A stretch of 64,000 nt of DNA from positions 1,460,654 through 1,524,653 of the forward strand of contig NZ_LMUT01000012.1 in assembly GCF_009765785.1 (NCBI RefSeq), given 5' to 3'. The notes beneath the pieces were generated by a model. It did not search any database. It saw only the letters and a list, made by a program, of their open reading frames with translations, and was not told the origin of the DNA. Positions 56,002-64,000 of the stretch are shown one piece after another (within the stretch, counting starts at the first letter, position 1; each line of letters starts with the position of its first letter). This DNA comes from Granulicella sp. L46 (GTDB lineage: Bacteria; Acidobacteriota; Terriglobia; Terriglobales; Acidobacteriaceae). The translations under genes and the position numbers were made by a program.

Positions 56002-57896
56002 TACTTCACCTCCTGATGCAAGCCCAGAACCTCTGTGGTCAGGGCGTATTTCCCGAAGGGCGCACTCACCTGCACGCCCTGTACGGAGCCGCGAACGCTT
56101 TCCAACATCTCGCGGGCGATCGCCACACCCTCGGCCAGGGCGGCGTCCTTGTCGGGCGCCGCGGCCATGCGCGCCATGATCTCGTCGGGCATGGAGACCC
56201 GCAGATCATTTTTCATGAACTCCGCATTGCGCACGCTGGTCAGCGGCCAGATGCCGGCAATCACCGGAATCCGGAAGCCCTCGATGCGGCGCAGAAAGTC
56301 TTCCAGGAGCTTCAGATCGAAGACAGGTTGGGTGATGCAGAACTCTGCGCCCGCCTCTACCTTGTAGGCGAAGCGACGGACCTCGTGTTCGATGTCGGCG
56401 ACCCCGGGATTTGCCGCCGCGGAGATGGTAAATCCCGTCGAGCCACCGATGGGATTGCGCCCGATATCGAGGCCCTGGTTCAAGCCGTGCACAATGTTCA
56501 CGAGGCCAATCGCATCTACGTCGAAGACCGCGGTCGCATCCGGATAGTTGCCCATCTTGGGCGGATCGCCCGTGAGGCAAAGGATATTTTTCAGGCCGAT
56601 GGAAGCCGCGCCCAGCAGATCGCTTTGAATGCTCAGCACGTTCCGATCGCGGCAGGTGTAGTGCAGAATCGTCTCGATGCCGACCTTCTGCTGAATCTGC
56701 ACACAGAGGCTTTGCGCGCTCATCCGTGCACTGGCGCGCGGCGAGTCGGGCACGTTGATCGCATCCACGCCGTACCGGGCCAGCAAGGCTGCCCCGGCGA
56801 GTTCCTTCTCGCAGTCGAAGCCCTTGGGCGGAACAATCTCCACCATCGTCACGAACTTGCCGTCGGCAATGCATTGGCCAATGTGGGAGCGATCACGCAA
56901 CGGCGGAGGCTCAATGCCGGCCTCGCGCGCCGCACCGGTGGTCACGGTTACGGCCGTAGGGTTCACGGCGGCGACTGCCGTTTCGCCCGCTTGCTGTGCC
57001 TCCATAGCGCGCAGGGCACTGCGCATCGCACGAATGTGTGCGGGCGTGGTGCCGCAACAGCCGCCCACCCAATTCGCTCCGGCGCGCACAAACTTACGTG
57101 CAAAGCTGCCCATGTACTCGGGCGAGGTGAGATAGATATTCCGCCCCTCGACATTGCGCGGCATGCCCGCATTGGGCATTGCGACGATGGGCAGCATGGT
57201 CACTGCGCGCATACGCTCCACCGCGCTGAGGACAGCGGCCGGCCCGGTGCTGCAGTTGCATCCAACCGCGTCGGCGCCTACTGCGACCATTCGCTGCGCG
57301 GCAACCTCGGGGCTCGTGCCATCAAGGCAATTCGATTCCTCGTCCACCGTAAACAGCACGACCACCTTCAACTGCGGGGCTACCTTGCGCGCGGCCAGCA
57401 CGGCCTGCTCTGCCTCGTCCACCGACATCATGGTCTCGAGCATGAGCAGGTCGACGCCGCCTTCCGCCAGCGCTGCAATCTGTTCGGCGAAGGCCGCGCG
57501 GGCCTCCTCCAGGCTGGTTTTGCCCAGAGGTTCCAGCCGCAAGCCCAGCGGTCCCATCGCGCCTGCCACAAACGCCTGGGTTCCCTGCTTCTCGCGGATG
57601 GCGTCCACACACTGCCGGGCTATGGCCGCTCCGGCGCGGTTGAACTCGCTCACCTTGTCGCGGAGACCAAACCGCTCCAGCCGGAAACTATTGGCTCCAA
57701 AGGTGTTGGTCTCGATAATCTCCGCACCGGCCTGGAGATACTGCTGGTGCACGGAGCGCACCGTCTCGGCCTGGGTTACGTTCAGTTCGTCGTAACAGCG
57801 ATTGATGAACACCCCGCAGCTGTAAAGCATTGTGCCCATGGCGCCGTCGCAAAGGACGGTATCACCCTCGAAAAGTCTGTCCACCGCAGATGCCAT
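56001..57896 (-). CDS. Fused homocysteine S-methyltransferase / methylenetetrahydrofolate reductase
   Basis: 631 residues, two domains. N-terminal homocysteine methyltransferase (1-~300): LCDGAMGTMLY, Zn Cys in VGCNCSTGP and GGCCGTTPAH. C-terminal MTHFR (~330-631), a TIM barrel, from MVEIVPPKGFDCEKELAGA. It likely makes methionine from homocysteine with the methyl group from methylene-THF. This is the YitJ-type fusion known in Bacillus. No cobalamin domain is present. Confidence 0.93.
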   Translation of the reverse strand: MASAVDRLFEGDTVLCDGAMGTMLYSCGVFINRCYDELNVTQAETVRSVHQQYLQAGAEIIETNTFGANSFRLERFGLRDKVSEFNRAGAAIARQCVDAIREKQGTQAFVAGAMGPLGLRLEPLGKTSLEEARAAFAEQIAALAEGGVDLLMLETMMSVDEAEQAVLAARKVAPQLKVVVLFTVDEESNCLDGTSPEVAAQRMVAVGADAVGCNCSTGPAAVLSAVERMRAVTMLPIVAMPNAGMPRNVEGRNIYLTSPEYMGSFARKFVRAGANWVGGCCGTTPAHIRAMRSALRAMEAQQAGETAVAAVNPTAVTVTTGAAREAGIEPPPLRDRSHIGQCIADGKFVTMVEIVPPKGFDCEKELAGAALLARYGVDAINVPDSPRASARMSAQSLCVQIQQKVGIETILHYTCRDRNVLSIQSDLLGAASIGLKNILCLTGDPPKMGNYPDATAVFDVDAIGLVNIVHGLNQGLDIGRNPIGGSTGFTISAAANPGVADIEHEVRRFAYKVEAGAEFCITQPVFDLKLLEDFLRRIEGFRIPVIAGIWPLTSVRNAEFMKNDLRVSMPDEIMARMAAAPDKDAALAEGVAIAREMLESVRGSVQGVQVSAPFGKYALTTEVLGLHQEVK

Positions 57897-58079
57897 TGAT
57901 CTCCTCTACCGCCCGGCGAATTGAATCGTCTAATCCTCAATCGTATAACGCTGGGGGCTTCTCCGCCCGGCCTGGGAACAGGCCGAATCCCGGACAGATT
58001 TAGCAGTTTGCCCTGTTATACTTGGCTTACAAATTGCAAACCCCGCGTAGTTGGCGGCCGAAGTTTGGAGCGGTTCACG

Positions 58080-59693
58080 TTGAAGATAAGAAGTTTCTCT
58101 GCCCTGATTGCGTCGGGCATCCTGCTGGCCACGGCCACGCTAGCACTCTCTGGTTGCGGTGTCGTAGTGCTGTACAAGACTCCTGAGTTCGGCTATGCCG
58201 GTCGTCCTGTACCGCCCAGCAAGCTGCTTGAGCGTGTTCTTGTGGCCTTTTCTGCGACCGGAACTTCGGGAGGGCTTCAGATCCTCGATGGCCTTCGTAA
58301 CCTGCGCGGAAATGTGCAGAACACCACCAAGAGCTTCGGCGTCTCGGGCTACTCTGAGGCTCTACCTATCAGCATCATCAACTTGCCGGAACAGACGACC
58401 GGATACGTGCTCTCCTACAACGACGGCAACCTGGTCGACATCAACTACAGCAAGGAAACTGCAAGCGGAACGGTCACCAACTTCGGGGCCGAACCGGCGT
58501 CCGCAGCCGCCTCGCCCCTTGGCCTGGCCTTTGCGGGAGCCGCGCAGCAGGCCGGCCAACTGATTTTTAACACCAATGGAGCGACCTACGCCCTGAATCT
58601 TCCCGGCGTCAACAAGGTTGTCATCAATCCGGGATTCAGTGTCGTGTTGGCGATGGTGCAGAATTCGAACACGCTGTATCGCATCGTGAAACTGCCGGCG
58701 ACGCCCAATCCCGTCCTTCCTCCCGGCTACGTGGACTGTGAACCGCTGCTTCTGCCTGCTTATTGTGTGGTTCCCGTTGCCGGAACCTACGATCGCCCGG
58801 TGAACGTCGATTTCTCCATCGATGGCAATACCGCGTACGTTCTCAACTCGGGCCCGGAAAACGGCGGCACTACCGCGAGCGTCGCCCTGCTCGATACGTC
58901 GAAGCTGAACATCGACACGGTGCCGACGGTTGATCCACTGAGCATCCCTCCCACCGACCCAAGCTACCCGCTGTCCACGCTGACTAGCCCAAGCGGCGGC
59001 CCCGTCGCCAATCCCATCGCGATTCCTGGCGGCGTTACGGCCTCCGTCTCTGATGGAACCTACCTCTACCTGGCGGGTCAGCAACTGCAGGCCAGCGGCC
59101 CGTACAAAGGGCTCTTCGGCGGCAACCTGACCACGATGAACCTCAGCACGTACGCTGTGAGCGCGCCCGTCTCCATATCCGACGGCACGCACACCAAGCT
59201 GCTGTTCGCCGACAGCAACACCCTCTGGATTGCCTCCTCGAACTGCGCCAATGGCGTGCGAGCAGCAACGGCGGCCGCAGAACTGGCGTCCCAGGGCTTT
59301 ACCGATCAGGCCGGCAACTATAACTGCCTGACCATGACGACGACCGGCACCTCCACGCCGCCGGCCACGATCATTCCCGTGGTTGTTCAGTCGAACGTCT
59401 CGAGCGTAGCCGCGGTGGTTGTCCCCTACGCGAACACCAACCAGAATCAGTACTACTACGGGAGCGCGACCGGCCTGTGCTGGGTCCAGAACTACTACAA
59501 GGTGTTCACCGGGTACGGCGGCCAGGTCCACGCGTTCTATACCGGGCCCAATCCTTCGCCGATTGTTGAAACCCAGCAGATCGACGCGAATGGCGGAACT
59601 CCTGGTACGGAGATCGACAACATCAACTTTACTGTGCAAGGTACCGTCTTCGACGTAGCCTACATGGACGCCGAGACCAACGCCGCAGACTAA
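58080..59693 (+). CDS. Lipoprotein of unknown function, acidobacterial-type
   Basis: 537 residues from TTG 58080 (GGAG at 9-base spacing). Signal with lipobox LALSGC (Cys near 25). Body: repeated Gly/Asn/Thr-rich beta segments (LVDINYSKETASGTVTNFGA, YLYLAGQQLQASGPYKGLFG, YYGSATGLCWVQNYYKV), compatible with a beta-propeller such as the 40-residue YVTN type. The role is unknown. bshB1 starts 4 bp after its stop. Confidence 0.65.
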   Translation: MKIRSFSALIASGILLATATLALSGCGVVVLYKTPEFGYAGRPVPPSKLLERVLVAFSATGTSGGLQILDGLRNLRGNVQNTTKSFGVSGYSEALPISIINLPEQTTGYVLSYNDGNLVDINYSKETASGTVTNFGAEPASAAASPLGLAFAGAAQQAGQLIFNTNGATYALNLPGVNKVVINPGFSVVLAMVQNSNTLYRIVKLPATPNPVLPPGYVDCEPLLLPAYCVVPVAGTYDRPVNVDFSIDGNTAYVLNSGPENGGTTASVALLDTSKLNIDTVPTVDPLSIPPTDPSYPLSTLTSPSGGPVANPIAIPGGVTASVSDGTYLYLAGQQLQASGPYKGLFGGNLTTMNLSTYAVSAPVSISDGTHTKLLFADSNTLWIASSNCANGVRAATAAAELASQGFTDQAGNYNCLTMTTTGTSTPPATIIPVVVQSNVSSVAAVVVPYANTNQNQYYYGSATGLCWVQNYYKVFTGYGGQVHAFYTGPNPSPIVETQQIDANGGTPGTEIDNINFTVQGTVFDVAYMDAETNAAD

Positions 59694-59697
59694 GCTT

Positions 59698-60492
59698 ATG
59701 GCCACGCCGCAGGCCTCATCTTCCAGACAGGCAACGTCGCTCTCCGCTGATGCAGGTTCGCGCGATGGCCTCGATGGCCTCGACATCCTTGCCATCGCTG
59801 CGCATCGCGATGACGTGGAGCAGACCTGCGGCGGGACGCTTCTCGTCCAGCAATCGCTGGGCTGGCGCACAGGCATCCTCGATCTCACACGCGGCGAGGC
59901 TGGCACTCGGGGTACGGCCGAGGAGCGAGCCGCCGAGGCGGAAGCCGCCGCAAAAATCCTCCGCGTCTCCCATCGCGAAGCCCTCGACCTGCCTGACGGC
60001 AACGTGCAGAATACCCAGGAAAATCGCCTCAAGATCGCCGCCGTGCTGCGTCGGCTTCGTCCCCGCGTCGTGATTCTTCCTTACTGGGAGGGCCGCCATC
60101 CCGATCACTACACCGCCTCTACGCTTGGGTATGAAGCTTGCTTCGCGGCTGGCCTGTCGCGGCTGGATCTACCTGCAGAGCACGGCGCACCGCACCGGCC
60201 GTACAAGATTCTGTACGCGTCGCTGTACGCCGATGTTCGGCCAACATTTGTCGTCGACATCACCCCGCACATTGAGACGCGCCTGCAGTCTCTGCTCGCC
60301 TATCGCTCGCAGTACGGAACGCAGCCTACGGGCGCTGGCCTGTTCGTGCCGCAAGACGATATCCGCGAGCGCACCTTCGCCACCGCCCGCCACTACGGCC
60401 TGCTTGCCGGTGTCCGCTACGCCGAGCCCTTCGTCCAGCGCGAAGTCGCCTGCGTCCACGACCTGATGACGCTGCCCGTCCAAAGCATCTAG
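59698..60492 (+). CDS. bshB1: Bacillithiol biosynthesis deacetylase BshB1
   Basis: Removes acetyl from GlcNAc-malate in bacillithiol synthesis. 264 residues. LmbE-like zinc hydrolase: AIAAHRDDVEQTCGGTL (usual AHPDDVE; here Arg replaces Pro), LTRGEAGTRGTAEERAAEA, ILPYWEGRHPDHY and the C-terminal AEPFVQREV. The other bsh genes lie elsewhere. It overlaps the converging P-loop gene by 4 bp. Confidence 0.88.
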   Translation: MATPQASSSRQATSLSADAGSRDGLDGLDILAIAAHRDDVEQTCGGTLLVQQSLGWRTGILDLTRGEAGTRGTAEERAAEAEAAAKILRVSHREALDLPDGNVQNTQENRLKIAAVLRRLRPRVVILPYWEGRHPDHYTASTLGYEACFAAGLSRLDLPAEHGAPHRPYKILYASLYADVRPTFVVDITPHIETRLQSLLAYRSQYGTQPTGAGLFVPQDDIRERTFATARHYGLLAGVRYAEPFVQREVACVHDLMTLPVQSI

Positions 60493-61133
60493 TCGCGCGC
60501 GTTGACCCGCGCCTGGACCTGCTCCACCAGTACTCCCAACCGCTCCTCCACGAACCCCGCCAGCTCTGTCGTGCAATACTCCGGCGCAACGAAACAAAAC
60601 TGCCGCTTGCGTTCAATCGTCCGCAGCGACACGCCGCCCCATCCCTCCGCAAACACTGCGCCCGCCGGCACGACCAGTGCGTCTACACGGTCAAGATAGC
60701 GCAGCGCCGACGGCTTGAAATCCTCAATCGCCGGATCCAGCACGCTCAGAGACACATCAGGCTGCAGAAACCGCAGCACGCTGTTCGATTCCACAATGGC
60801 GTTCTCGGACTCCGCCAGCAGCGCACGCACCCGCGGCATCGCCTCGCTCAACTGGCCCTGCCGGGTGCGCACCCAGAAGGACCGCTCCGCCCCCGCGGCG
60901 AGATACCGCGATGAGTCTGTGCCACTCGAGCGGTCGCGCTCCTGGCTGATCGCAATCGTATGGTCCGCCGTCTCGCAATCGCACGGCTCCCCATTGGCCG
61001 AGCACACTCCATGCCCAAACTGCGTGATCTTGATTGCTGTCCAGTGCCTCTGCGGCAGGGCGGCGATCAGGCCAGCCACAATACTGGTCTTGCCGATATT
61101 CCGCGTGTGTCCGCCGACCACGACGACCGCCAT
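60489..61133 (-). CDS. MobB-like P-loop protein
   Basis: 214 residues from ATG 61133. P-loop variant GGHTRNIGKTSIVAGLI, resembling MobB and related GTP-binding proteins; FGHGVCSANGEPCDCET carries three Cys that could bind a metal. The rest is not family-typical. Function unknown; a role in cofactor synthesis is only possible. Confidence 0.65.
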   Translation of the reverse strand: MAVVVVGGHTRNIGKTSIVAGLIAALPQRHWTAIKITQFGHGVCSANGEPCDCETADHTIAISQERDRSSGTDSSRYLAAGAERSFWVRTRQGQLSEAMPRVRALLAESENAIVESNSVLRFLQPDVSLSVLDPAIEDFKPSALRYLDRVDALVVPAGAVFAEGWGGVSLRTIERKRQFCFVAPEYCTTELAGFVEERLGVLVEQVQARVNARD

Positions 61134-61165
61134 ACTCACCTCTTTACTTCAGACCCCGCCCGTCC

Positions 61166-62092
61166 CTATTTCAGACGCCGCACGCGCGCGATCGTCTTCA
61201 GATAATCCTTTAGCGGCTCGGCGGGGACGCCCATGAACATCTGTCCCGGCCCCTCCAGGTGCTTGCCCGGAAACACGCCCGCAGCCCCTCCGAGAATCAC
61301 TCCCGGCCCGATGTGCACGTGATCGCCCAGCCCTACCTGCCCCGCCAGGACGGCGCCATCCTCCACCACGCATGATCCCGAAATTCCAACCTGTGACGCC
61401 ATCAGGACATTTTTCCCGATCCTGCAGTTATGCCCGATGTGCACCTGGTCGTCGATCTTGGTCCCGCGCCCAATGCGGGTCTCTCCCAGCGCGCCGCGAT
61501 CGATTGTGGTGTTCGCGCCAATCTCTACGTCGTCCTCAATCACCAGGCGTCCCTGCTGCGGAAACAGCAGATGCTCGCCCGTCTGCGCATTGCGTGCATA
61601 GCCAAAGCCTGTTGCACCCAACACCGCGCCAGCCTGCACCACTACTCGATTCCCAATCTCCACGCCGTGCAGAATCACCGCTCCGGCGGCGATCTCCACG
61701 TCATCGCCGAGAACGACGCCTGCTTCCACCACGGCGCGCGCTCCAATCTTCACCCGCTCGCCCAGCTTCGCCGACACATCCACCACCGCGGACGGATGCA
61801 CCTCACTACCCGTCCTCGCCTCGACAAGCGCCTTCGCACAGAGCGCGAAGGCATAGCGGGGATCCTTCACCACGAGCACGCGCGCATCGGGTTGCGCGCC
61901 AACGTGCCGTGCCAGAATCAACCCCGCACTCGTCGCCATCGCCGCCAGCAAGGAGCGCACATCCTCCGCAAACACCACCGCGTCCGGCCCTGCGCTCTCA
62001 AGAGCCGACACGCGCGAAATTATCGCCGTCGAGGCCGTGGACGCTCCAAGCAGCTCTGCAATCTCCGTCGCACTCAGTGTCTTCGCGCTCAT
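61166..62092 (-). CDS. lpxD: UDP-3-O-acylglucosamine N-acyltransferase
   Basis: Third step of lipid A synthesis. 308 residues from ATG 62092, which overlaps the stop of the acyltransferase. N-terminal uridine-binding domain, then left-handed beta-helix of hexapeptide repeats ([40 protein letters not shown]) with the catalytic His in HGVEIG and HIGHN. Product made with LpxA and LpxC genes elsewhere. Confidence 0.94.
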   Translation of the reverse strand: MSAKTLSATEIAELLGASTASTAIISRVSALESAGPDAVVFAEDVRSLLAAMATSAGLILARHVGAQPDARVLVVKDPRYAFALCAKALVEARTGSEVHPSAVVDVSAKLGERVKIGARAVVEAGVVLGDDVEIAAGAVILHGVEIGNRVVVQAGAVLGATGFGYARNAQTGEHLLFPQQGRLVIEDDVEIGANTTIDRGALGETRIGRGTKIDDQVHIGHNCRIGKNVLMASQVGISGSCVVEDGAVLAGQVGLGDHVHIGPGVILGGAAGVFPGKHLEGPGQMFMGVPAEPLKDYLKTIARVRRLK

Positions 62093-63036
62093 CCGTACAG
62101 CCGCTCCTCGCCTTCGGGCCTGGTCTTCCAGCGGCGATGCACCCACAGCCACTGCTCGGGATAGCGTCGCACATACGCCTCGATCGTTGCCGTAAAGAGA
62201 GCGGTGTTGGCCAAAATATCGCTGGCCATGTCGCCGGTGCGAATCAGCTCCAGCTCATCACCAAAGCGGAGCACGTACTTTTTCTCCGCTGCCTCCCACA
62301 CCAGGAAGCCCGGCAGCACGGCCGCGCCTGAATGCAGCGCCACCCGCGCGAGGCCCGACGCGGTGCAGGCGTCCACTCCAAAGTAGGGCACAAACACCCC
62401 CTGCGGCGGCGTCATGTTCGTGTCCATCAGGATCCCCACCGTCTCTCCCCTACGCATCGAGCTCAGCAGCCCCCGTGCAAAGTCGTCCTTATGAATCACC
62501 CGGTTTCCATGCAGGCACCGGATCCTGTTCACAAACTCATCCACCAGAGGATTATCCAGCCGCCGGATCACCAGCGACATGGGATACCCCATCAGCGAGT
62601 GGTAAAAGCTCGAGAGCTCCCATGCTCCCAAATGGCCGGTCAACACCAGCACGCCTTTGCCCTTCTCCCGCGCGGCAAGGTAATTCTCCAGCCCGTCGTA
62701 CCGGATGAATTTTGACGCCTGCTCCGCGGTGTATCCGCTCATCTTGCAGAATTCGCCGATCTGCCATCCCAGCGAGCGAAAGACGCCGCGCAGGATTGCC
62801 TCGCGCTCCGGCGCGGTCTTCTCCGGCATGGCAAGCTCGAGATTCTGCAGGCCCACGCGACGCAGCCGGCCCAGCAATACCCATGCCGCTGCCCCAAGGC
62901 CAGCGCCAGCCCCCCTTGCCATGCCACGTGGCAGGATTCCCACCGCTCCGGCCACGAGCTGCAGCGCCAGGTTTTCCAGCCGCTCACGCAGACTGATCCT
63001 TCGCACCGCCACGTTCTGAATCGCAGTCGCCAACAT
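62089..63036 (-). CDS. LpxL/HtrB-like lipid A acyltransferase
   Basis: 315 residues from ATG 63036. LPLAT fold with [16 protein letters not shown] (catalytic His-x4-Glu), an N-terminal hydrophobic anchor and [17 protein letters not shown]. Probably adds secondary acyl chains to lipid A. Overlaps lpxD by 4 bases. Confidence 0.9.
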   Translation of the reverse strand: MLATAIQNVAVRRISLRERLENLALQLVAGAVGILPRGMARGAGAGLGAAAWVLLGRLRRVGLQNLELAMPEKTAPEREAILRGVFRSLGWQIGEFCKMSGYTAEQASKFIRYDGLENYLAAREKGKGVLVLTGHLGAWELSSFYHSLMGYPMSLVIRRLDNPLVDEFVNRIRCLHGNRVIHKDDFARGLLSSMRRGETVGILMDTNMTPPQGVFVPYFGVDACTASGLARVALHSGAAVLPGFLVWEAAEKKYVLRFGDELELIRTGDMASDILANTALFTATIEAYVRRYPEQWLWVHRRWKTRPEGEERLYG

Positions 63037-63097
63037 CACCCAGTGTACGCAAATTAGAGGCGAATCCGTGTTCTACGGGGCCAGTCGGAAACAAACA

Positions 63098-63117
63098 GGG
63101 ACGGCCGGAGCCGTCCC
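63098..63117 (-). terminator. Terminator of the SYLF gene
   Basis: Stem GGGACGGC / GCCGTCCC with a 4-base loop; on the minus strand it is followed by TGTTTGTTT. It lies 39 bp past the SYLF stop and before the acyltransferase start. Confidence 0.8.
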
Positions 63118-63155
63118 TTTGCTTCGTACCGGAGTTTGTCCTGCAAGATGCTGGT

Positions 63156-63851
63156 TTAGTGGTTGTCCTTCGACACTACGAAGTAGCGAGCCACGGTGCC
63201 GACAAAGCCACGCGCATTTTCAGGGGTCGGGACATCGCCGCGCAGAATTTCACTGAACGGGATATCGTGGCCGAATTCCTGGGTCGTAAACTCCTGATTC
63301 TGTGAAAGTACAGTGCCATCCAGATCGATACCCGCAAACAATCCCTTGCTCCGCGAGTAGGTGAGGAACTCAGCATTGAGCTTCCAATCCGTCCCCGCCT
63401 GCGCGTTGCGGCCAACCGGACCAGCCGAAGCTGCGGCGTCCGCGCCGAGCTTGACCTTGTTCCTCAACATGGCTTCGAGGCCGTCGTGATTCATCGCAAC
63501 CAGGATCAAATCAGTCGCCTGACCGCCAATCTGAAATCCGAAGCTGCCACCCGCCAACTGCACGAACACCGGAGCGCTCCAGCCACGAGGCGTGCGGCAG
63601 GTCGCCACACCCTGGCCATATTGCGCTCCAACCGCGAACGCTGCCTTCTTGTAGGACGGAATCACGACTACGCAGTGCGCGCCCGCCAAAATCGACTGCG
63701 GAATCGCCTTATCCGGAGTAGACATCACTTGGTCTATCACCGCGGTTGCCGCTTCAATACGGTCAGTCAGCTTGCTATCATCCTGCGCCCGAGCAGAAAC
63801 GACACTCGCGCACATCGCGAGGCCACACAGAACTCCAATAACCTTTTTCAT
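63156..63851 (-). CDS. SYLF (Ysc84) lipid-binding domain protein
   Basis: 231 residues. Signal peptide at 1-22 (ends SARAQ). SYLF domain: LAGAHCVVVIPSYKKAAFAVGAQYGQGVATCR, FVQLAGGSFGFQIGGQATDLILVAM, then GTDWKLNAEFLTYSRSKGLFAGIDLDG. The eukaryotic homologue binds phosphoinositide lipids; the bacterial secreted role is unknown. The last 149 bp of the window (63852-64000) show no gene. Confidence 0.93.
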   Translation of the reverse strand: MKKVIGVLCGLAMCASVVSARAQDDSKLTDRIEAATAVIDQVMSTPDKAIPQSILAGAHCVVVIPSYKKAAFAVGAQYGQGVATCRTPRGWSAPVFVQLAGGSFGFQIGGQATDLILVAMNHDGLEAMLRNKVKLGADAAASAGPVGRNAQAGTDWKLNAEFLTYSRSKGLFAGIDLDGTVLSQNQEFTTQEFGHDIPFSEILRGDVPTPENARGFVGTVARYFVVSKDNH

Positions 63852-64000
63852 TTAAACCTTTCGTACGAGAACCGATTTGCGGTCAAGGACATATCGTCCC
63901 GCGACCACAATCAATCTGATGGACGCCAGCCACATCGGGTTGTACCCCAGCCAGATTGGCTCAGAGAGCAAAAAAAGTGGGTTGCGAAAGTGCGCTATTA

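Noticed and set aside
56016-57899. Plus-strand open frame of 627 codons
   Set aside because: Antisense shadow of the methyltransferase/MTHFR gene, His/Arg-rich with no domain.
58362-60032. Minus-strand open frame of 556 codons
   Set aside because: Antisense to the lipoprotein and bshB1, which have start signals, a lipobox and catalytic motifs.

Overview
The window looks like chromosome of a high-GC acidobacterium of the Terriglobia/Acidobacteriaceae type. This is inferred from gene content and style: a secreted VWFA-domain protein of the acidobacterial kind, a fused LptF-LptG permease, a SYLF/Ysc84 protein, a BshB1-type bacillithiol deacetylase, many signal-peptide proteins of unknown function, and lipid A genes that imply an outer membrane. 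Almost everything is ordinary housekeeping. There is no prophage, CRISPR array, rRNA or recognisable tRNA. The unusual material is mostly in the non-coding and repeat fraction.

Layout. 1-12.2 kb: the 3' end of a copper-type P-ATPase, a small secreted protein, fused lptFG, a periplasmic FKBP isomerase, an MsbA-like ABC transporter, yjbQ, secreted proteins, a transglycosylase-like lipoprotein and rdgB. This part has extreme C-ending codon use. It also holds a cluster of REP/BIME-like palindromes (6.5-10.6 kb) around a frameshifted REP-associated tyrosine transposase (RAYT). One REP copy is translated inside the ABC transporter. 12.2-15.8 kb: the sdhCAB operon, preceded by three direct repeats spaced exactly 32 bp. 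15.8-23.3 kb: a small hydrophilic protein, an M19 dipeptidase, a GH130 protein, two cyclophilins, malate dehydrogenase and glutamine synthetase.

23.6-28 kb is a putrescine cluster. Pyruvoyl arginine decarboxylase, N-carbamoylputrescine amidase and agmatine deiminase together give arginine -> agmatine -> N-carbamoylputrescine -> putrescine. A DUF3455 protein, a c-type P460-like protein and tadA are interleaved or follow. 28-33 kb: DUF3175, an SDR and the pantothenate/CoA operon panB-panC-coaBC. 33-42.5 kb: a CLC channel with MarR regulator, purB, a cysteine-cluster protein, ubiX, alpha/beta hydrolase, Nudix, nitroreductase and secreted proteins.

42.5-64 kb: a 56-residue membrane protein with the same 32-bp-phased repeat upstream as sdh, uvrA, a CPBP protease, mtnA, the VWFA protein, metG, tatD, yajQ, a polyprenyl synthase, xseB, a fused homocysteine methyltransferase/MTHFR, a lipoprotein, bshB1, a MobB-like P-loop protein, lpxD, an LpxL-like acyltransferase and a SYLF protein. 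lptFG, lpxD and the acyltransferase all serve lipid A/LPS. sdh, mdh and glnA cover central carbon and nitrogen metabolism.

The best candidates for something undescribed are: (i) the RAYT-REP locus and the in-frame REP in the ABC transporter; (ii) the 32-bp-phased CCCGAAAC...GGCTAA repeats upstream of two unrelated genes; (iii) a heptanucleotide CTCTACN array ending 2-3 nt before the start codons of two unrelated genes.
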